A stretch of 64,000 nt of DNA from Gnetum montanum (GCA_015680685.1 MNCI01002813.1:1297403-1361402); one strand, 5' to 3'; shown: positions 23,701 through 38,700, counted from the stretch's first letter. Translations and numbers: made by a program. Notes: a model not told the origin generated them from the sequence alone.

Positions 23701-26700
23701 CAAAGATTAGACAATCCATTCTACAAAAATCCTTTTTCTTTAATTATAACATCATTGTTACTTGACTTGGACAAGCAAGTTTGCATGAGAGAGTGGACAT
23801 GTGAAAATGACAACACTCAAGAGAGTCACATGGTCTCTATTAAATGAGTCCTTTGTCCCTTTTCCAATGATTAATGTGAAGTGGACAATTAGCATATTAA
23901 AAAAATAAATAAATGAGTCCTTTGTCCCTTTTCCAATGATTAATGTGAAGTGGACAATTAGCATATTAAAAAAATAAATATCATCGTAAGCATGTGATAG
24001 AGTATACATCGCCCTCCTACATTGACTTTTCTTATGACCCTACCTTTTTTGTCTTGTTTTAAGTCACCTTTTACTTTATATACTATGAGGGTTTTTAATT
24101 TATTTTTGGCCTTTTATCTATTTTCCATATTTCCTATATTTTGTCTAGGGAAAATCATTGATACTAACCTTTTTGTCCATCCGACATTTTACACATGTTG
24201 AGCTAGTTGTAATGAGTGTAAACATGGCATAGTTACCATGCTAGAAATTAATATTTTAATTGAATTAATGAAAATATGGTCTTGTTGGGTACTTTTTAAA
24301 TTGTTTAACATTAAAATCTCAGAATCTAGATCTCGAATTGAAAAACTAATCATAGATCTATACTGTAGGTGTAAAATTGAGTTAGTCCACCAAAATTTGA
24401 GTACAATATGACAACTTTGAATTTTGATGTGTTTTATTTCATTAAATATTCAATAATTTTAAAAATTCTAACTAAACGTCAATATAAACCATGGATCTAT
24501 ATTACATTAATTTCCTAGTATTATTCTAAAATAATGCTAGACTCTGCTATGCTCATTTGTCAATGAAATATATATTTTTTAAAATTAAAATAATAAAAAA
24601 TTAAACAGAAATTAGAAGTAAATAGTAATATTGCTTATGTCACCCAAATAAAGGTCTTCATGTTACTAAGAACCATTACCATGCGCGTGCACACATATAT
24701 ATAAGCTTTAAAAACAAGTTAAGGTTTAAGTATTTAATAGAGTACTACGGTCACATGTACAAATGTGGGGTACTATATATGGCTAGAGAACTTAAAAATT
24801 ATGGGGAGCCCTCTCTAACCATGCTTTCCTTCGCCAGAAATTTTTATTCTCTGCAAGCTGAAAGTGAGTATGCCATAAAATATGTTTGAATTTCGTAGAT
24901 GGAGAAGAAAGTTGCTAAAGTAGCTGGACATTACTTATGAAATGGTGAAATGATTGATATAATTTAAAAAAAAAAAATTTCTCAAATGAATATGAAAGCT
25001 GCTAAAGTAGCTGTACATGTGAAATGGTAAAATGATTAATGTTAAATATATCAAGATTTGCTGAATATTTTTTATGAGAAAGGGTAGAATTAAACAAGGG
25101 CAAACAAGGACAAAGTAACATTGCCATAACCTATTGCATCAATTGAGTCTTCATCAGCAAGTAAAATTATGATGGACGTTCCTGCAAGCTTTTGAAAATA
25201 ATTTTAGTTTTTTTTGAAATATATCTAAGATTCAAAAACAACAAATACCAAGAAAGGCAAACTTCTAATCCAAGATCAACTTACATGCTAAAATTTGAAA
25301 GTTCCAGGAATAGAAAATTTTTTTATTGATGTTTTGTTCTATTTTTACATACTATACAAATTTTTATGCGTTCAAAAGACATCTTGTATAAATTTTGCTA
25401 ACTATCAACATTTCTCATCTTCTATGTACGGGGTTATATACAGGGATAATATGTCCATGCTCTCCACCAGCGTTGGAAACGGTGCAATTTTTGTGTTAGA
25501 GGTATGTGTTTACTCTAGTCTTGTTGAGCATTATCATTTATAGTCTTGGAGAGATATGTAAATCAGTGAATTTATTTGTTTACAGCCTCCATATCGATGT
25601 CGCCAGTTTTCTTCAAATGGTAACTATAATATCCTTATGATCTAGCACGTCTCCACTTATATCATGTCTATCAGAATTTAATGTTACACGTTTATGAATG
25701 TGTTTTCTTGGATAAAAACATGACAGGTCTCAATGGCCTAAAATAATAAGAAAGATAATTCTCAAAATGGTAATATAATCTTTATTATATTACCATTTTG
25801 AGCATATGTGTAGTATTTTTATTTGTTGAACATTTGTTGTTTTTCTGTCTGATACATTTTCCTAATTGTGAGCCTGACACTTGAGTTCATCATCTCTTCC
25901 ATGTTGTTAAATACCATGGAGACAAAAATAGTTACATCTCTTGGTAACATCCTTTGAAATATCAGTCCTTATGTGTATTTTTATATATTTAATCTCAGAA
26001 TTATTTTTAAGTCTTTAGCAATTAATAATTATTGATGGTTTGTGTTTGTGTTAATTAATATCTATAATGATTTTATTTACTGTATGCTTGTGGTGGTACT
26101 AGTAAATTAACTCTCTTAATTAATGCTTGTGTAGGTGCTAACAGGTTTATAACATGGTTCAGATGTTAATATTTGTAATGGTTATAGTGGATGCTCCATG
26201 TTTTTTGCAAACCAGATTTGAACCCAGTCACACAGTTGTCTTTGCTTTCAAGCTTATGAAGAGGCAGTGACAGCCACTGTCCTTGGTTATGTATCCCCTT
26301 GAGGTGTAAATGTGTTTGAAAGGAGTATGGTGTAACTTGGATGCTATAATCAACCTATCATAATGTCCAATAAACTTTGAGTATCTACGTTTGGAGCCTG
26401 GATCCTTGCTCTAGGTGAAAATTTTAGGGAATTTTTAGAAGTTGATTATATTGGGTTGTAAAATATTGCTGCAAAAAAAAAAGGATTTAAAAATAAACAA
26501 AAAGTGAAATAACAAACTAGGATTTATGTAGAAAACTCCAAAAACATTTAGCAGGGATAAAATCATGGGAAGGCAACACAAAGCTCTTGTATTAAACCAC
26601 TAGCATACACAGTGTCTTGGTTACAATAGGTATATCATTCCAAGCACCATGAGCCTTTATTTATAACCTCTAATAAGGTTTTTTTTTTTTTTTTTGCATC

Positions 26701-29700
26701 TCTTTAGAATCTTCTGGATTCTTCTTTCCACATCATTGTGGAATCTCCTAGACTTTTACATTATATTAACATTGCAATGGCTCCATTACAAAATTAACTT
26801 TATAATTTTACAAGGGACATAGCCTTTTAAAAATTACCATAATTCTAAGGAATTTTATAAATTAAAGCACAAAAAGATTTGGTTTCACAATTTGCAGTTT
26901 AGTGTAACACATGTGAAGGTATTTGGTGCAAATGTTGGATCTATATAAAAAAGGTTTGTCACTTGGAAGTTCAATGCTTATCCTACCAAGTAAGGTCCTA
27001 GGAGGGTTAGTAGATGAGTGACAGTTTGACCTTTTTTTCTTAGTAGCTATGACTAGGTTTGAATCTAGGTTTTACAATATGAAAAATAAGCAAATTATCA
27101 TCACTCTAAATGATGGTCCCTAAAATGTTTCTTTTTCTTGGAAAAGTTTTGGGAAATGTATTAATGAAAATATGTATAGATCAAGAATTAAAAACAGACC
27201 AAAGAGGTCCAACGCCAAACGGCAGCCAAGAAGCACCCAACCTTAGGGTAGACAACTCCAAGCATGACCAAAAATGGGCATAACCAGCCCTCACAACATG
27301 CAACCTGGCCATGAATGGCCCCAACCTTGCAGCAGTGCTGGTGAACAACACACTAGACCAGAACCCAAAGAAAACAAACAACCAAACCCAAGGACCTTAA
27401 ACAAAACAAAAATCTAGAGACATCAACAGAACCATACCAAGAACCCAAATCAGACACCAAGATAGGCCCAATGTAGGAAAAATCCAAAAGATGCCCACAC
27501 CCCTATGGGTGTGTAGGCAATCGGTTACACTGGTAGTGAGGAGTAAGGGTAGCATGTAGTCCAGTTGCACGCGGAACTCCTTTGTGGAGACAAAAGTTGC
27601 AGCCTCTTGGAAGTTTTTGAAGGTCATTGCCTTGTCAGCTTGTTCTGCAGTTGATCCTTTACGATTAGGATGAAGAGGGGCTGGGGCAATCCGAATGTGA
27701 TAGCATAGCACTGGCCATGACCCCTTGCAACTAATATGCAGCCCTATATATAGGCATTTACTGACCTGTAGCTAGGTTGTGGCATTAGACTCATGAGCCC
27801 TCAACAGCTGTTCTTGCTGTTTTGCATCTTCCTTAGTCTCGCGAATTCGTTGCTCTTTGGCCTCTTGTTCTTGCACCTTTTGGTGCTACGTTGTGTTCTC
27901 CATTTCTTCCCTCAACTCTTCTTGGAGTTGCTCTTCAAGCACTACATGGGCCCGAGCCTCCTCAACCAACCTTTGCCGTTGGATTTCCTCAACTTCTACG
28001 GAGTGGTGCATTTGCAGCTTGCGTAGTTGGTGTTGAAACATTTCTTCATGTGCCTCCCATTTTGCCTACCAAACCCTACTCTCCTCTGCTTGAGCAGCTG
28101 ACGTCGCCTCTTCACATGCAGACACAAGTTGCACCTTTGCCTCCACCCAATTGGCCTTGGCTGTTCCAGTTCCTGCATCCGTGTTAAAATGGAGCTCAAT
28201 AGGCCTCCTCCCAATGGCCACAAGGGCTAGGACAACCTACCCCATTAGGTAGTCTGTCGGACTACCTAGTGGCGTCCTCCTCCTATGATAAATGGCATGG
28301 TCCCTAAAATGTTGGGTCTATATATGAAGTCAGTTAAGAACAAAACTTGAAGACATAGTAATAGAAATTATGTTTATTGGTTGCAACAAAGGAATTGTTG
28401 ATTGGAAATGCTTGGATTTGAGGTTGATGAAGTTTGTTGCTTCAAATGTTATAAAATTTCAATAGTGAAAGCTTGGACTTTAGGGGAATAGATGAGATTT
28501 CTGTGAATTTAAAGAAATGTTTTAGTAACCAAAATTTTGGCAGGTTATTAAAAAATCATTCAATAAAAAAATTGTTGATGTTATTTAGTGTCATGTCTTT
28601 CTTGTACTTGGATAAGTGCAGAAGTCAAGAACCAAGAAACTCTATTCTCATATAATTATAATCTCTCTCTTCATGTGCACTATAATGCACACACTTCTTA
28701 ATCCTTCATCATCCTTCCTCTATGCGCTTTCTTTTGCTTCCTATCTATAGTTTTGGCATGGAATCTCTTATCTCCCAACTGACCGAGATTGACATACATC
28801 TTTGGAGGAGGTCAAATGGTCTAGTGCTCCTTGGGCAATCTTATGCTTAATACACTAGGTTTGAATATCCCTCAGTCTTGTTTGACATTCAATGAAAATG
28901 TCTAACATCCTCATGCACATTGATTCATGTAGGATCCTTGTCAATCAGTCTTGTAAAATTTTTCTAATTCCTAATATATATTGCTAAAATATTCATCTTA
29001 GACATGCTTTCTGCCACATCGAGGTATGAAGCACACAAACAAAATCATCCAATCATAGAATGATCCTCATTTTATTCTTATCTCAACTACGTTGTGTTGG
29101 CTATATGAGTTCTTTTTTGCTATCCACCTTTGTTAAAGGTCACGTTAATGTGAATTCCCACTTCTTGAATATCTTTTTTCATATTTATATTTCTATATAT
29201 TTTGCTCTTTCTCGGTGTTGTTTTTCTCTAGCTTAATTAAGTATCCTCTTTTAATAGGTTCTGGCTTTGGTCATCTTGCACATGACCAAACCTATGGATG
29301 CTAACCTCAAACTTCCTCTAATAAGAGAATTGCTACTTTTCCTTGTCTAGTGACATCTAACAGTGAACATCCATCATCCATCTTAGCATTCTCATCTCTA
29401 CGACATTTACTTATGGATGCTAACCTCAAACTTCCTGTAATAAGAGAATTGCTAATTTTTGTTGTCTAGTAACATCTAACAGATAACATCCATCATCCAT
29501 ATTAGCATTCTCATCTTTACCACAGTTACTTATTCTTGATGTGTCTTGATTGACTAACATTCTACAACATGAAGAATCATAGGTCTAATATAGTTTTGTA
29601 AAAGAATTCTTTTATCACAAAGCACACCTTTAAGTTCTCTTCATTTTACTTGTTTTACTTCAATTTGATTTGTCACATCATTGTTAATCTTAGCATCTAT

Positions 29701-32700
29701 TTGTAAAGTAGATTTCAGGTATCTAAAATGTTTCTTCATGTAGCTTCTTTGTCTTGGATTATCTTTTTTGCTTCATTATTTACTATTTTACTAAAATTGC
29801 ACACCATATATCTTGTAGTACAACTAATTTTGAACTCTTTTGATTATAGGCTTCTTCTTCAAGTCTCTATTTTTGTGAGAGCTTCCATAGATTTATCCAT
29901 AAATAGAATATCATGTGTGAACATCACACATCAATATTTTGTTGTTAGTACATCCATAACAATTGCAAATAACTAAGGACTTTAAGCATAAATTTATGGT
30001 AGTCCTAACATGAGAGAGAAGTTGAAAGTTTCTCTACATACAGTATAAAGTCTAGTTGTAACTCCATCATACTTGCGTAGAGTAGCCTTGATATGTCTAA
30101 TAGATATATCTTTCGTCTTTAAAGTTAACCAACTAGTTTCTTTGGGACTATCATAAGTCTTCTCTAAATTAATGAAGACCATATACACATTATTCTTTTT
30201 ATATTTGAATATCTTGATTAATGGTGTTAACAAGAAAATGACATTTATAATTGTTTGTTTTGGCATAAAATTGAACTAATTCTTTAATACTATTGATCCT
30301 TGTTTCAAGATGTTCTAAAATTCTTTTTTTTGTAACTTCATGGTGTGACTAACAAACTTAATGTCTATATGGAAGAAAGGTAAACTTGGTTCTATGGTGT
30401 TCAGGTCACATCCGGAAGAGTGAAAGCTGATTACATTATCAACCATACTAGAGATAGAATTGGAAAATCTAGAAAACTAGAAAGTAGAGCTACTAGAGCT
30501 TTCACTACAAAAGAAAAGACGGCCTTCCAATCCAACCAATTAAGGAATGAAAATCAAAATACATAAGCAAGACACAACATCAAACCAGTTTTCTTTTTCA
30601 AAATGAATAAAGTTGAGTGGACTATGGCATTTTCCCTCAAAATCACCACTACCCTTTAATGCCTATATAGTTTTTGTAGTTTTGAATGTCTTTCTTGTTC
30701 GTGTAGATAGACATTATAATACGTCTCCTTCAATCATTTGTTAGTTTTTGGTTTTTAGGCTCATGTTGAATAATTTTTTCAACCAAGTAATTCCTTTCTC
30801 AGCTCATCCACAACAACCGTAAACTATGAATGTTGAAAGTTTTCTTCTTCTTCTTCTTCTTTTTGGTGTGGGGGGTTGAATGAATTCTAAAAACAATATG
30901 AAACTTAAAGCAAATGCTGAAAATAATCAAACTTAGATGCACAAATGGAATACTCATCTAGACGTGTGGTAAAGGTCACCACTTGTATATTTGCTGAAAC
31001 CAAATAATAGTGATAGAGGATACCATGGTAGTAGATCCTTAGATGCTACACACTTCCCACATAGCAAATAATGAGTCTTCAAGCTTGGTATCTTGCAAGA
31101 CTCCCAAGAACCTTGCAAGGCCAAGAACAAATGTGGTTATCTTGTAAGACACACTCACACCTCTTTTGGGAAAAACCACAAACACTTGGCCACCCAAGTG
31201 AAAATCCCTTAAGGTAGACAAATATCAAACACTTGGCCATCCAAGTGAGAAACCCCTTAGGGCACACAACAAAACATATCTCTTCTCAAAGACAATACAA
31301 GCTCTTTAGAGCAATGAGAATAAATACAATGAAGAGTGTAGAAAATGATTTCATATTAGATCTATTCAATAGGTATGAAGCTAGGGCATAATGAATACAA
31401 ATGAGTAATCCCTAGTTACAAGAAATGTAAATGATGTAAACAATGAATCAAAGAATACTATGCATTCTAAACCTTGGGAGAAAGATGTGAGAAATGGTAA
31501 TGTAGCTTCCCAAGTCTTGATTCAAATGCCAATGCCAAAAGTTAAATGATGTGCAAGAGCCAATGTGTGTAGCTTCGTATTTCAAATTCAAGCGTGTGTT
31601 GGTTTGAATTGAGATGGTTTGAATTGAGATATTGATTGAAGCATTTGTAGAAGACATGTCCAAGATTTTTCCCCACCACTTCGAGTCCAACTGGAGTTAA
31701 CGAAATAACTTGGATGACTTTTTTTATTTCATCTAATGACCACCTGGGACATCCCATTGAAAGCTTGGACATCCACTCTATGATTGCTTTGCATTTGGGT
31801 GGGACATTTAAGATTAGCTAGGACATAACTTGGGACATTTAGCTTTGAGGTGGGACATCTACCTTGAGCTAGAAAAATTTGCTTGAACTAGCCGAGGACT
31901 CGATTGGGACGTGAGTGTGGATGTACACTTTGCATTTAGGGCCAAGAAAAAAATGATTGTTGACACCTCCAAACTTATTTCCTCACATCCTAAATCAAAG
32001 GAGTAGAATTGAATCAACAACCCAGTCCATACTTTGCACGCATGGATAATGAACAAAACACACTTTTTTGTTTTCTAGTTTTAGCACACCAAATCATGGA
32101 ATTGGTTAATACAAAGAAATAACGGTTCTAAGTAGCATAGGCCCACCATTGTTGGAAAGTCAATAGTTTCACCATTGATACTACAAGCTCTAGTTGTGGC
32201 TCCATCATACATGTTTGGAATAGGCTTGATACATCCAACAGGTGTATCTCTTTAAAACTTGATCAATAATTTGTTTGAAAACTATATTTTTTGAACAAGT
32301 AAAAAGGATCATATTAATAAAATAAGATTTGAAATACAATGAGATTATTCTTGGGTTCTTAATGATAAACTAAGATGATAGGTTTAAATTTCTAAAGAAA
32401 AATCTTCAGGACTCCATCATGAAGCTTCTCTAAATTGATATACAAATTATTTGTTTACATCAAAATTTTTCCAGTGATAATCTTAATAAGAAAAGGAATA
32501 TCATAGTTAATTTTCCTAGCTTAAAATTGACTTGATTCTTTGATACTATTGATACTTGTTTCAAATGTTGCAACACTCTTTTGATAACTTTATGGTGTGA
32601 CTTGTAAGCTTAATATCTTGATAGTTGCTATGGTTTTGAATGTTTTCCTTGTTCTTGTCGACATATGGAATAATGCTTTTCCTTCAATCATCAGGTGTAT

Positions 32701-35700
32701 CCCTTCCTTCAAGATCTTGTTGAGTAAATTTATCATTCAAGTAATCCCTTTATTTGCTTTATACTTCAAAACCTCTATAAGAATGCCATCAAGCCTAGTT
32801 GCTTTACTATTCATCATCTTCATTACTGCTTTCCTTCATTGAAAGATGTCAATATAGTTAGTTATTTCTAAATTTGGTTCTTCACACTCAATTTAACCTT
32901 TTGAAAATTCCTTATTAAGGGATCTTTGAAAGTAGGTTTTTCATGTTTCTAAAATTTCCTTTTTTGTAACCAAAAGGCTTTGGTAGTCTAACCTGATCTA
33001 TTTGATGTGATCAATGTTTTTTCTCTTGTTATTGTAAGTCTTTGTTGACTTGTAAATAGACATATCACTCACCCTTCTTAGTTTTAAGCTTTTTATAAAA
33101 GGTATCGATCATGGGCTTAGGTAGGAAGCAAACTGGTGATGGGAGTGGGGAAGCGGAGGTTGTCGATAGTTGTTCCAGTGGTGGGTTGGGGCTTGGGGTA
33201 GGATCGGTGGACGATAGTAGGGCTGAAGGGTTGGTGAACAAGGGAGGTGGGGGTGTAGGTGGAGGTTTTGGAAGTAGGGCTGGGTTGGCTATGAGTGGGC
33301 TGGGGATGTTGGGCACCGATGGGGTGGGTTTTGGAGATGTGGATCCAGTGGTGAGGAATGGGGCTATGCTGCGGTTGAAAGTCAGTGCCCCTTGACAAAG
33401 GTCCTACGTACCATGGAGCTTAGCCTCATCGGGCAGTTTGTTTCTTTGGGGTCATGTCCTCCATTGGACCTTATTCGCAAGTGGGCCATCGCTACTTGGT
33501 CTTTGCTGAATGTGTAGGTAAGATCCTTGGTGGGTTGCTTATTGCTGTTTGTTTTTTGATTTGCGGAAGAGAGGGACAAGGTTCTTTTGGGGGGCCCCTA
33601 GTTTTTTGGGGTGAGGGACTTGGCTCTTACTTCCTGGTGCTTAGGGGCACACAAAGAGGTAGATTTGTTCTCTCGCGCTTCTCTGTGGGTGCAGGTGGCT
33701 AGGGTGCTATGGGAACTATGGATTGAGGAGTTCCTCTAGACCTTGGTTGGGCAGTTTGGTGAGTTTATCTCTTTTGATAAATTCACTCTGTCGAAGGATC
33801 GAATGGTCTATGTGAGGTTTTGTGTTTGGGGCTCACTCTCCCTAGACCATTTATTAAAGGAAGTTATTTTGGACCTATTGATGGGCGAGGAGTGCCTCAC
33901 TGTGGAATATGAAAATGTGTTACAGCTAGAGAGCCTTTTGGCTTAGGATACCAAGCCTAAAGCTTGCACTAAGTGTGGCAAGACAAACCACCGCTTGTAG
34001 GATTGCAAGGTGCATTCTAAGGCTCAACTGAAGGGGTTAGCTAGATGGATGGGGATTGAGGAGGATGGGGGGTGGATGTTAGTGGGTAAACAAGGGAAGG
34101 TTTTTCTTGCCTTGTCTGCTCCAACGGGGATAGAGAACATGCTTTGGAGCGAAGGTGCTTCAGTTGGGGTTGATTTGGGGGGGGGGGGGGGGGGACAAAA
34201 CAGGAATGCCTGTGTTTTCTCCCCCACAGGTGGAATGTTGAGTGAGTGCAGGTAATGAGACTTGGGGTAGCTTGGGGATTTCTTCCCCTAGCGAAGGCTT
34301 GGCTAGTCCTTTGGTTGTGGAGTAGGCCATTGTAGTGGAGCAGCTTAGTGCTGCTGAGCTTCCTCTTGGTGCATGGGTCTCTACCTTGAAGGGGTTGGTG
34401 GCCAAAGACCTTTTCAAAGACAACCATTTGGGTTTTTTGATGGCTGATGAACCCAAATAGCCAGGCAGGCTATCCAATCAGAAGATGCGAACCAAGAAGA
34501 CTCAGTTGGAGATTGACCTCAGGTCGCAGAAGATCCTTAAGGAGGTCTATACTAAGAGGTCTGCTAGTAGACCATGAATGTTTTATCATGGAATTGTAGG
34601 GTCCAGGGTACCTTGTACAAGTGTAATATACTGAGCTGGGTTTTCCTCAAGAAACCAAACTGAATGTGTCTAATTGTTCCTTTCTAAGATGGCAGGGATG
34701 GCATTGTTCTTTTGTGCATTGTCATGGTAGGGCGGGTGGCTTGGCTATCTTGTTGCTTCACCCGTTCCAGGTGCTTGATGAGTCTCCATGGAGTCTCATA
34801 GTGTTTCTTCATTCACGGAGCTTGTGGATTACCAATTTCTATGGGCCTCAATGTTGGCAAGATTGGTTACATGAGTTGATGAGGGTGCTTTAGCATGTAT
34901 CAGACCTATGGAAATGGGTCCTTATTGGTGATTTTAATTAGTGGCTACACTCTTGGGAGAAGGCTAGCTCTGATGATGGGTTTGATTTGACTCCTCCCCC
35001 TGGTAGTGAGGAGTTTCTACTATTCTTACAGCAATACAGTTAGATTGATCTTGAACTCCAAGGGGGCAAGTTTACTTGGAGTAATAGATGAAGTAGGACG
35101 AGTAGGGTGATGTCCTGGATTGACTAGGCTTGGGTTCATGCATAAATGTTCTAGGATTTCAAGTTGCAGCTAACTTGCAAAGCCAGATAGGCTTTGGACC
35201 ATTGGGCTCTCGTGTGCTCTCTTCAGCCTTCCTAGAAGCTGCCAATGCTTCCTTTCTGTCTTGAACGAGCCTAGTTGCTGAAGCCTTGGTTGTAGGCTAT
35301 GGTTGAAGGTATTTGTGCAGGGTATGATGCATCCTTTCTTGACTTGAGGGATTTTTTGAAATTAGGTTTTAACTCCCTAAAAAAGATGACCAAAGGCTTG
35401 CCTTTGGATCAGAATTTCTTTGTTAGAGGATCTGGGTGTAGGCTCCAGTCTCAGTTGGCTAATGTTCAGCATAAGTAGGAGCAGGGGGAGGCACTGGGGG
35501 AGGTGCTGGTTGATGAGGAACAATGTCTTTTACTGGAGTTACATTCTCTTGTAGGGGAGGAGGAAGTCTATTGGCAGGAGAGGTCGAGGGTTTGATGGCT
35601 CAAGGATGGGGATAGGAACACATGGTTCTTCTTTGCAGCTACTAAGGCTAGTTAGTTTGGGAAGTAGATAACTTCATTGAGCAAGGGGTTTGCATTGATT

Positions 35701-38700
35701 CACTAGCTATAGGAAATTGCCCACGAGATGCAGACCTTTTGGAATGTTGTGTGGTCCAGGGGAGAATCTTCCCCTCTATCGGTTAGAGTGCAATGGGTGC
35801 TTAATGAGCAGGATAATGTGCCTCTTGTTGCTTCCATATTTGCTACGGGACTTTCTGCGGCTATGGATTTGATGAAGACCGATAGTGCTTTAGGGCTGAA
35901 TGGTTGGCTAGTTGAGTTTGTCAGAAAGTTTTTGGATATTATTGGCCCTAATTTACTTGATGCGTTTAATCTCATGCCCCAATGGGGACAGGTGCACAAG
36001 GAGATCAACTGTTTGAGAATTGTCTTATTGCCCAAGAATTCCAACACCATGCTGCCTACTCACTAGTGGTTGTTTGGGGTGTGCAATATGCTGCTCCAAG
36101 TTTTGGCGAAGGTCCTGGTCAAACAGCTTTAGTTGTTGATGCTAGCCTTGGTGGGGGCTAATCAAGTTGGATTTGTCAAGGGGAGGCTCATACAAGATCA
36201 GATTCTCTTGTTGCAAGAAGCCATCCATTCCATTTGAAGCACCAAATTTCCAGGCACATGCATACAAGGCAACATTGCCAAAGCCTATGCCATGGTTAGC
36301 TGGTAGGCTGTCAAGGATGTTATGCTTCACAAAGGTATCCATCCACATTTTGTGGACCTTTGTTTAAGTATGTAGAGCACTGGTGCTTACTCTTTTGACC
36401 TTAATGGGGGGTTTTGGGGATTTTTCTCCCCTTCTAGGGGGTTGTGACAACTAGACCCTCTTTCCCCATATCTTTTTATCATAATCATGGATATGATGAA
36501 GTCCTACCTTGGGGAGGAGGGGGTTTGGGGGGTGAGCATTGTGGGGCACACATGCCTTGCTGAGCACTATGTCAATGATACAATCATTATGACTAGGGTG
36601 GTGGTACCATAGGCATGGGTGATTAATCGGGTGCTTGATTGGATGGCTGAGGAGGTTAGATTTCAGCCGAATTTGGCCATCCATTTTTTCAACTGTGCAC
36701 TAGTAGGTTTGTCAAATTTTGTGAATGTTATCGGGGGTGGAGAAAGAATCCTACCTTGGGATTCCTATATTTTCATGGCATAGACAAGCTACTTGGGCAC
36801 CTTTGGTAATGCAACTTTTGGGCCGTATTGAGCATTGGTCCAACTAATTTCTATCACAAAATGGCAAGGTATTACTGGCTTCATTGGTGTTGATGGCTGT
36901 TACTAGGTACAATGCTTTGGTGGCTAACCCTCCTAAAGGGGTGATAGCTAAAATAAACCAAATTATTAGGGATTTTATTTGGTTTGGTGGGAAGGGGGGA
37001 AGTTGACTCCGCTTGGTATGTTGGGATCAAGTTGCTAGGCCTAAATAAGTAGGAGGTTTGGGGATTTTGAAATTTGAAGATATCCTTTTGATGGGACATC
37101 AACTAGTTGTTAATCACTTGTTGCAACCACATGAGTGCCAACCCCCATGGGTGTGAATAATGAGATAGAAGTACACGCTGTGGGTGCTGGGGCTAGGTAA
37201 TTCCCACATGTGGTGTAATATCTATGCCCATGCACACGAGCTGGGGTGTTGGGGTGTCTTGGAGTTGATGTCGATGGATACGTTAAAAATCATGTACTTG
37301 CCCCAGGATAGTTGGAAACAATTATGGCATGGTAAGTTGTCGGAGAAGCTCAAATGTTTCATTTGGTTGTTGTGACATGATGTGCTCTTGGTTCGATTAC
37401 ACCTTCATTGGTGGGGCATTGTTAATAATGATAGTTGCCCAGTGTGCCAAAATAATGTTGAAACTGCTTAGCACCTATTTTTGAGTTATTCGTTTGTTGT
37501 TGTCATTTGGCAGATTGTGTGTTGGCCTCCATTGTTGCAAGCAATAGGAGGGAATTTTACGTTGGTGTTGTGGCATTTGTGAAAGGTTAGAGTAGGTTAC
37601 TTTCCCCAAGATGGTTGCAAGGTTGGCATTGAGGTTGTGGAGGGAGGTTAGTGTTGTTATGGGCATTACTTTGATGGTTGAGCTGGAGGCGGCGTATTCC
37701 TGGCACAAGAGGGAGTTGTGGGAGATTGTCCAATAGATGGGGTGGGTTGATGTTTTGCTGCTACTTATAGGGGACCCTGACCTTCCTGATGCTAGCTTTC
37801 TACAACAATTGGTAGGGGGATTGCACTTGCTTCCAGGGGGTAACCATTACCCTCACGGAGTAGGCTATTGCAGATTATTTGGGAGTTCTTGCTATTATTG
37901 GTGAAGTCATTCTATCTTCTACCTGGGGTTTATAGGATGCGGTGGCGTTCTTCCTAGCCAATCGGCCTAGGACAGCTAGTGGTCAAGTGTCGAAGCTAGT
38001 GTTGCCTACGGTGTGGCAGGTGGTGACGAAGCTGGTTGATAGATATTTTGTCTAGTCCACTAATGTTTGGAAGTTCCAAGAACTTCATTTTGCTTTCCTT
38101 TGTTGTATGGAGTCACACTCGGTCAATTTGCTGAGGTTCTTCATTGAGTCCTTGAGGAGGGGTCACAAGGGTTGGCATTTGGGCTTAATTCTTGCCCTTT
38201 GGCAGGCTGCTAGGCTAAGGGATTCGGTGCCGCATTCCATAGTCCACAAGCATTATCGTCGTAGAGTGTGGCTTGCGACTGATAGGTAGGGGGTGTGGGG
38301 GCTTATTCTTTGGTTGTGTCCTTGGTGTTGGAGGGGAACTGGTTGTTGGTTTCTAGGGGTTAGTTGGCTCAGGTGGAAGCTCTTGATATCAATTGGCTTT
38401 TGGACGATGTGGTGGCGTAGGTGAGAGAAAAGGAGCAAGGCTGCTGGGAAGCAGTCATCATCAAGCAAATGTGAGATGTTCATTCCAAGATGTTGGCTAA
38501 GTGGTGGCGACACCAATAAGAGCTAAAACTTCTTAGGCGGTAGGTGGAGTGCTGTGAAGCTCAGAGATGGCAAGAACAAGAGGAGGAGCTACATAGATAG
38601 GTGAGGTAGGAGATTTGTCATGAGGAAGAAGAGCTTAGGTGTTAGGAAGCTGCAGATAAAGAGGAGGCTGACAAGGCCTTGACAAAAGAACTCTAGATGC

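Noticed and set aside
33117-33398. Minus-strand Pro/Thr-rich open frames at 33065-33398
   Set aside because: They are antisense shadows of the Gly-rich L1-b ORF1 start; the + frame has family motifs downstream.
34010-34477. Pro-rich minus frames through the G run
   Set aside because: Created by the 18-G homopolymer and G-rich L1-b sense strand; no domain and no start context.
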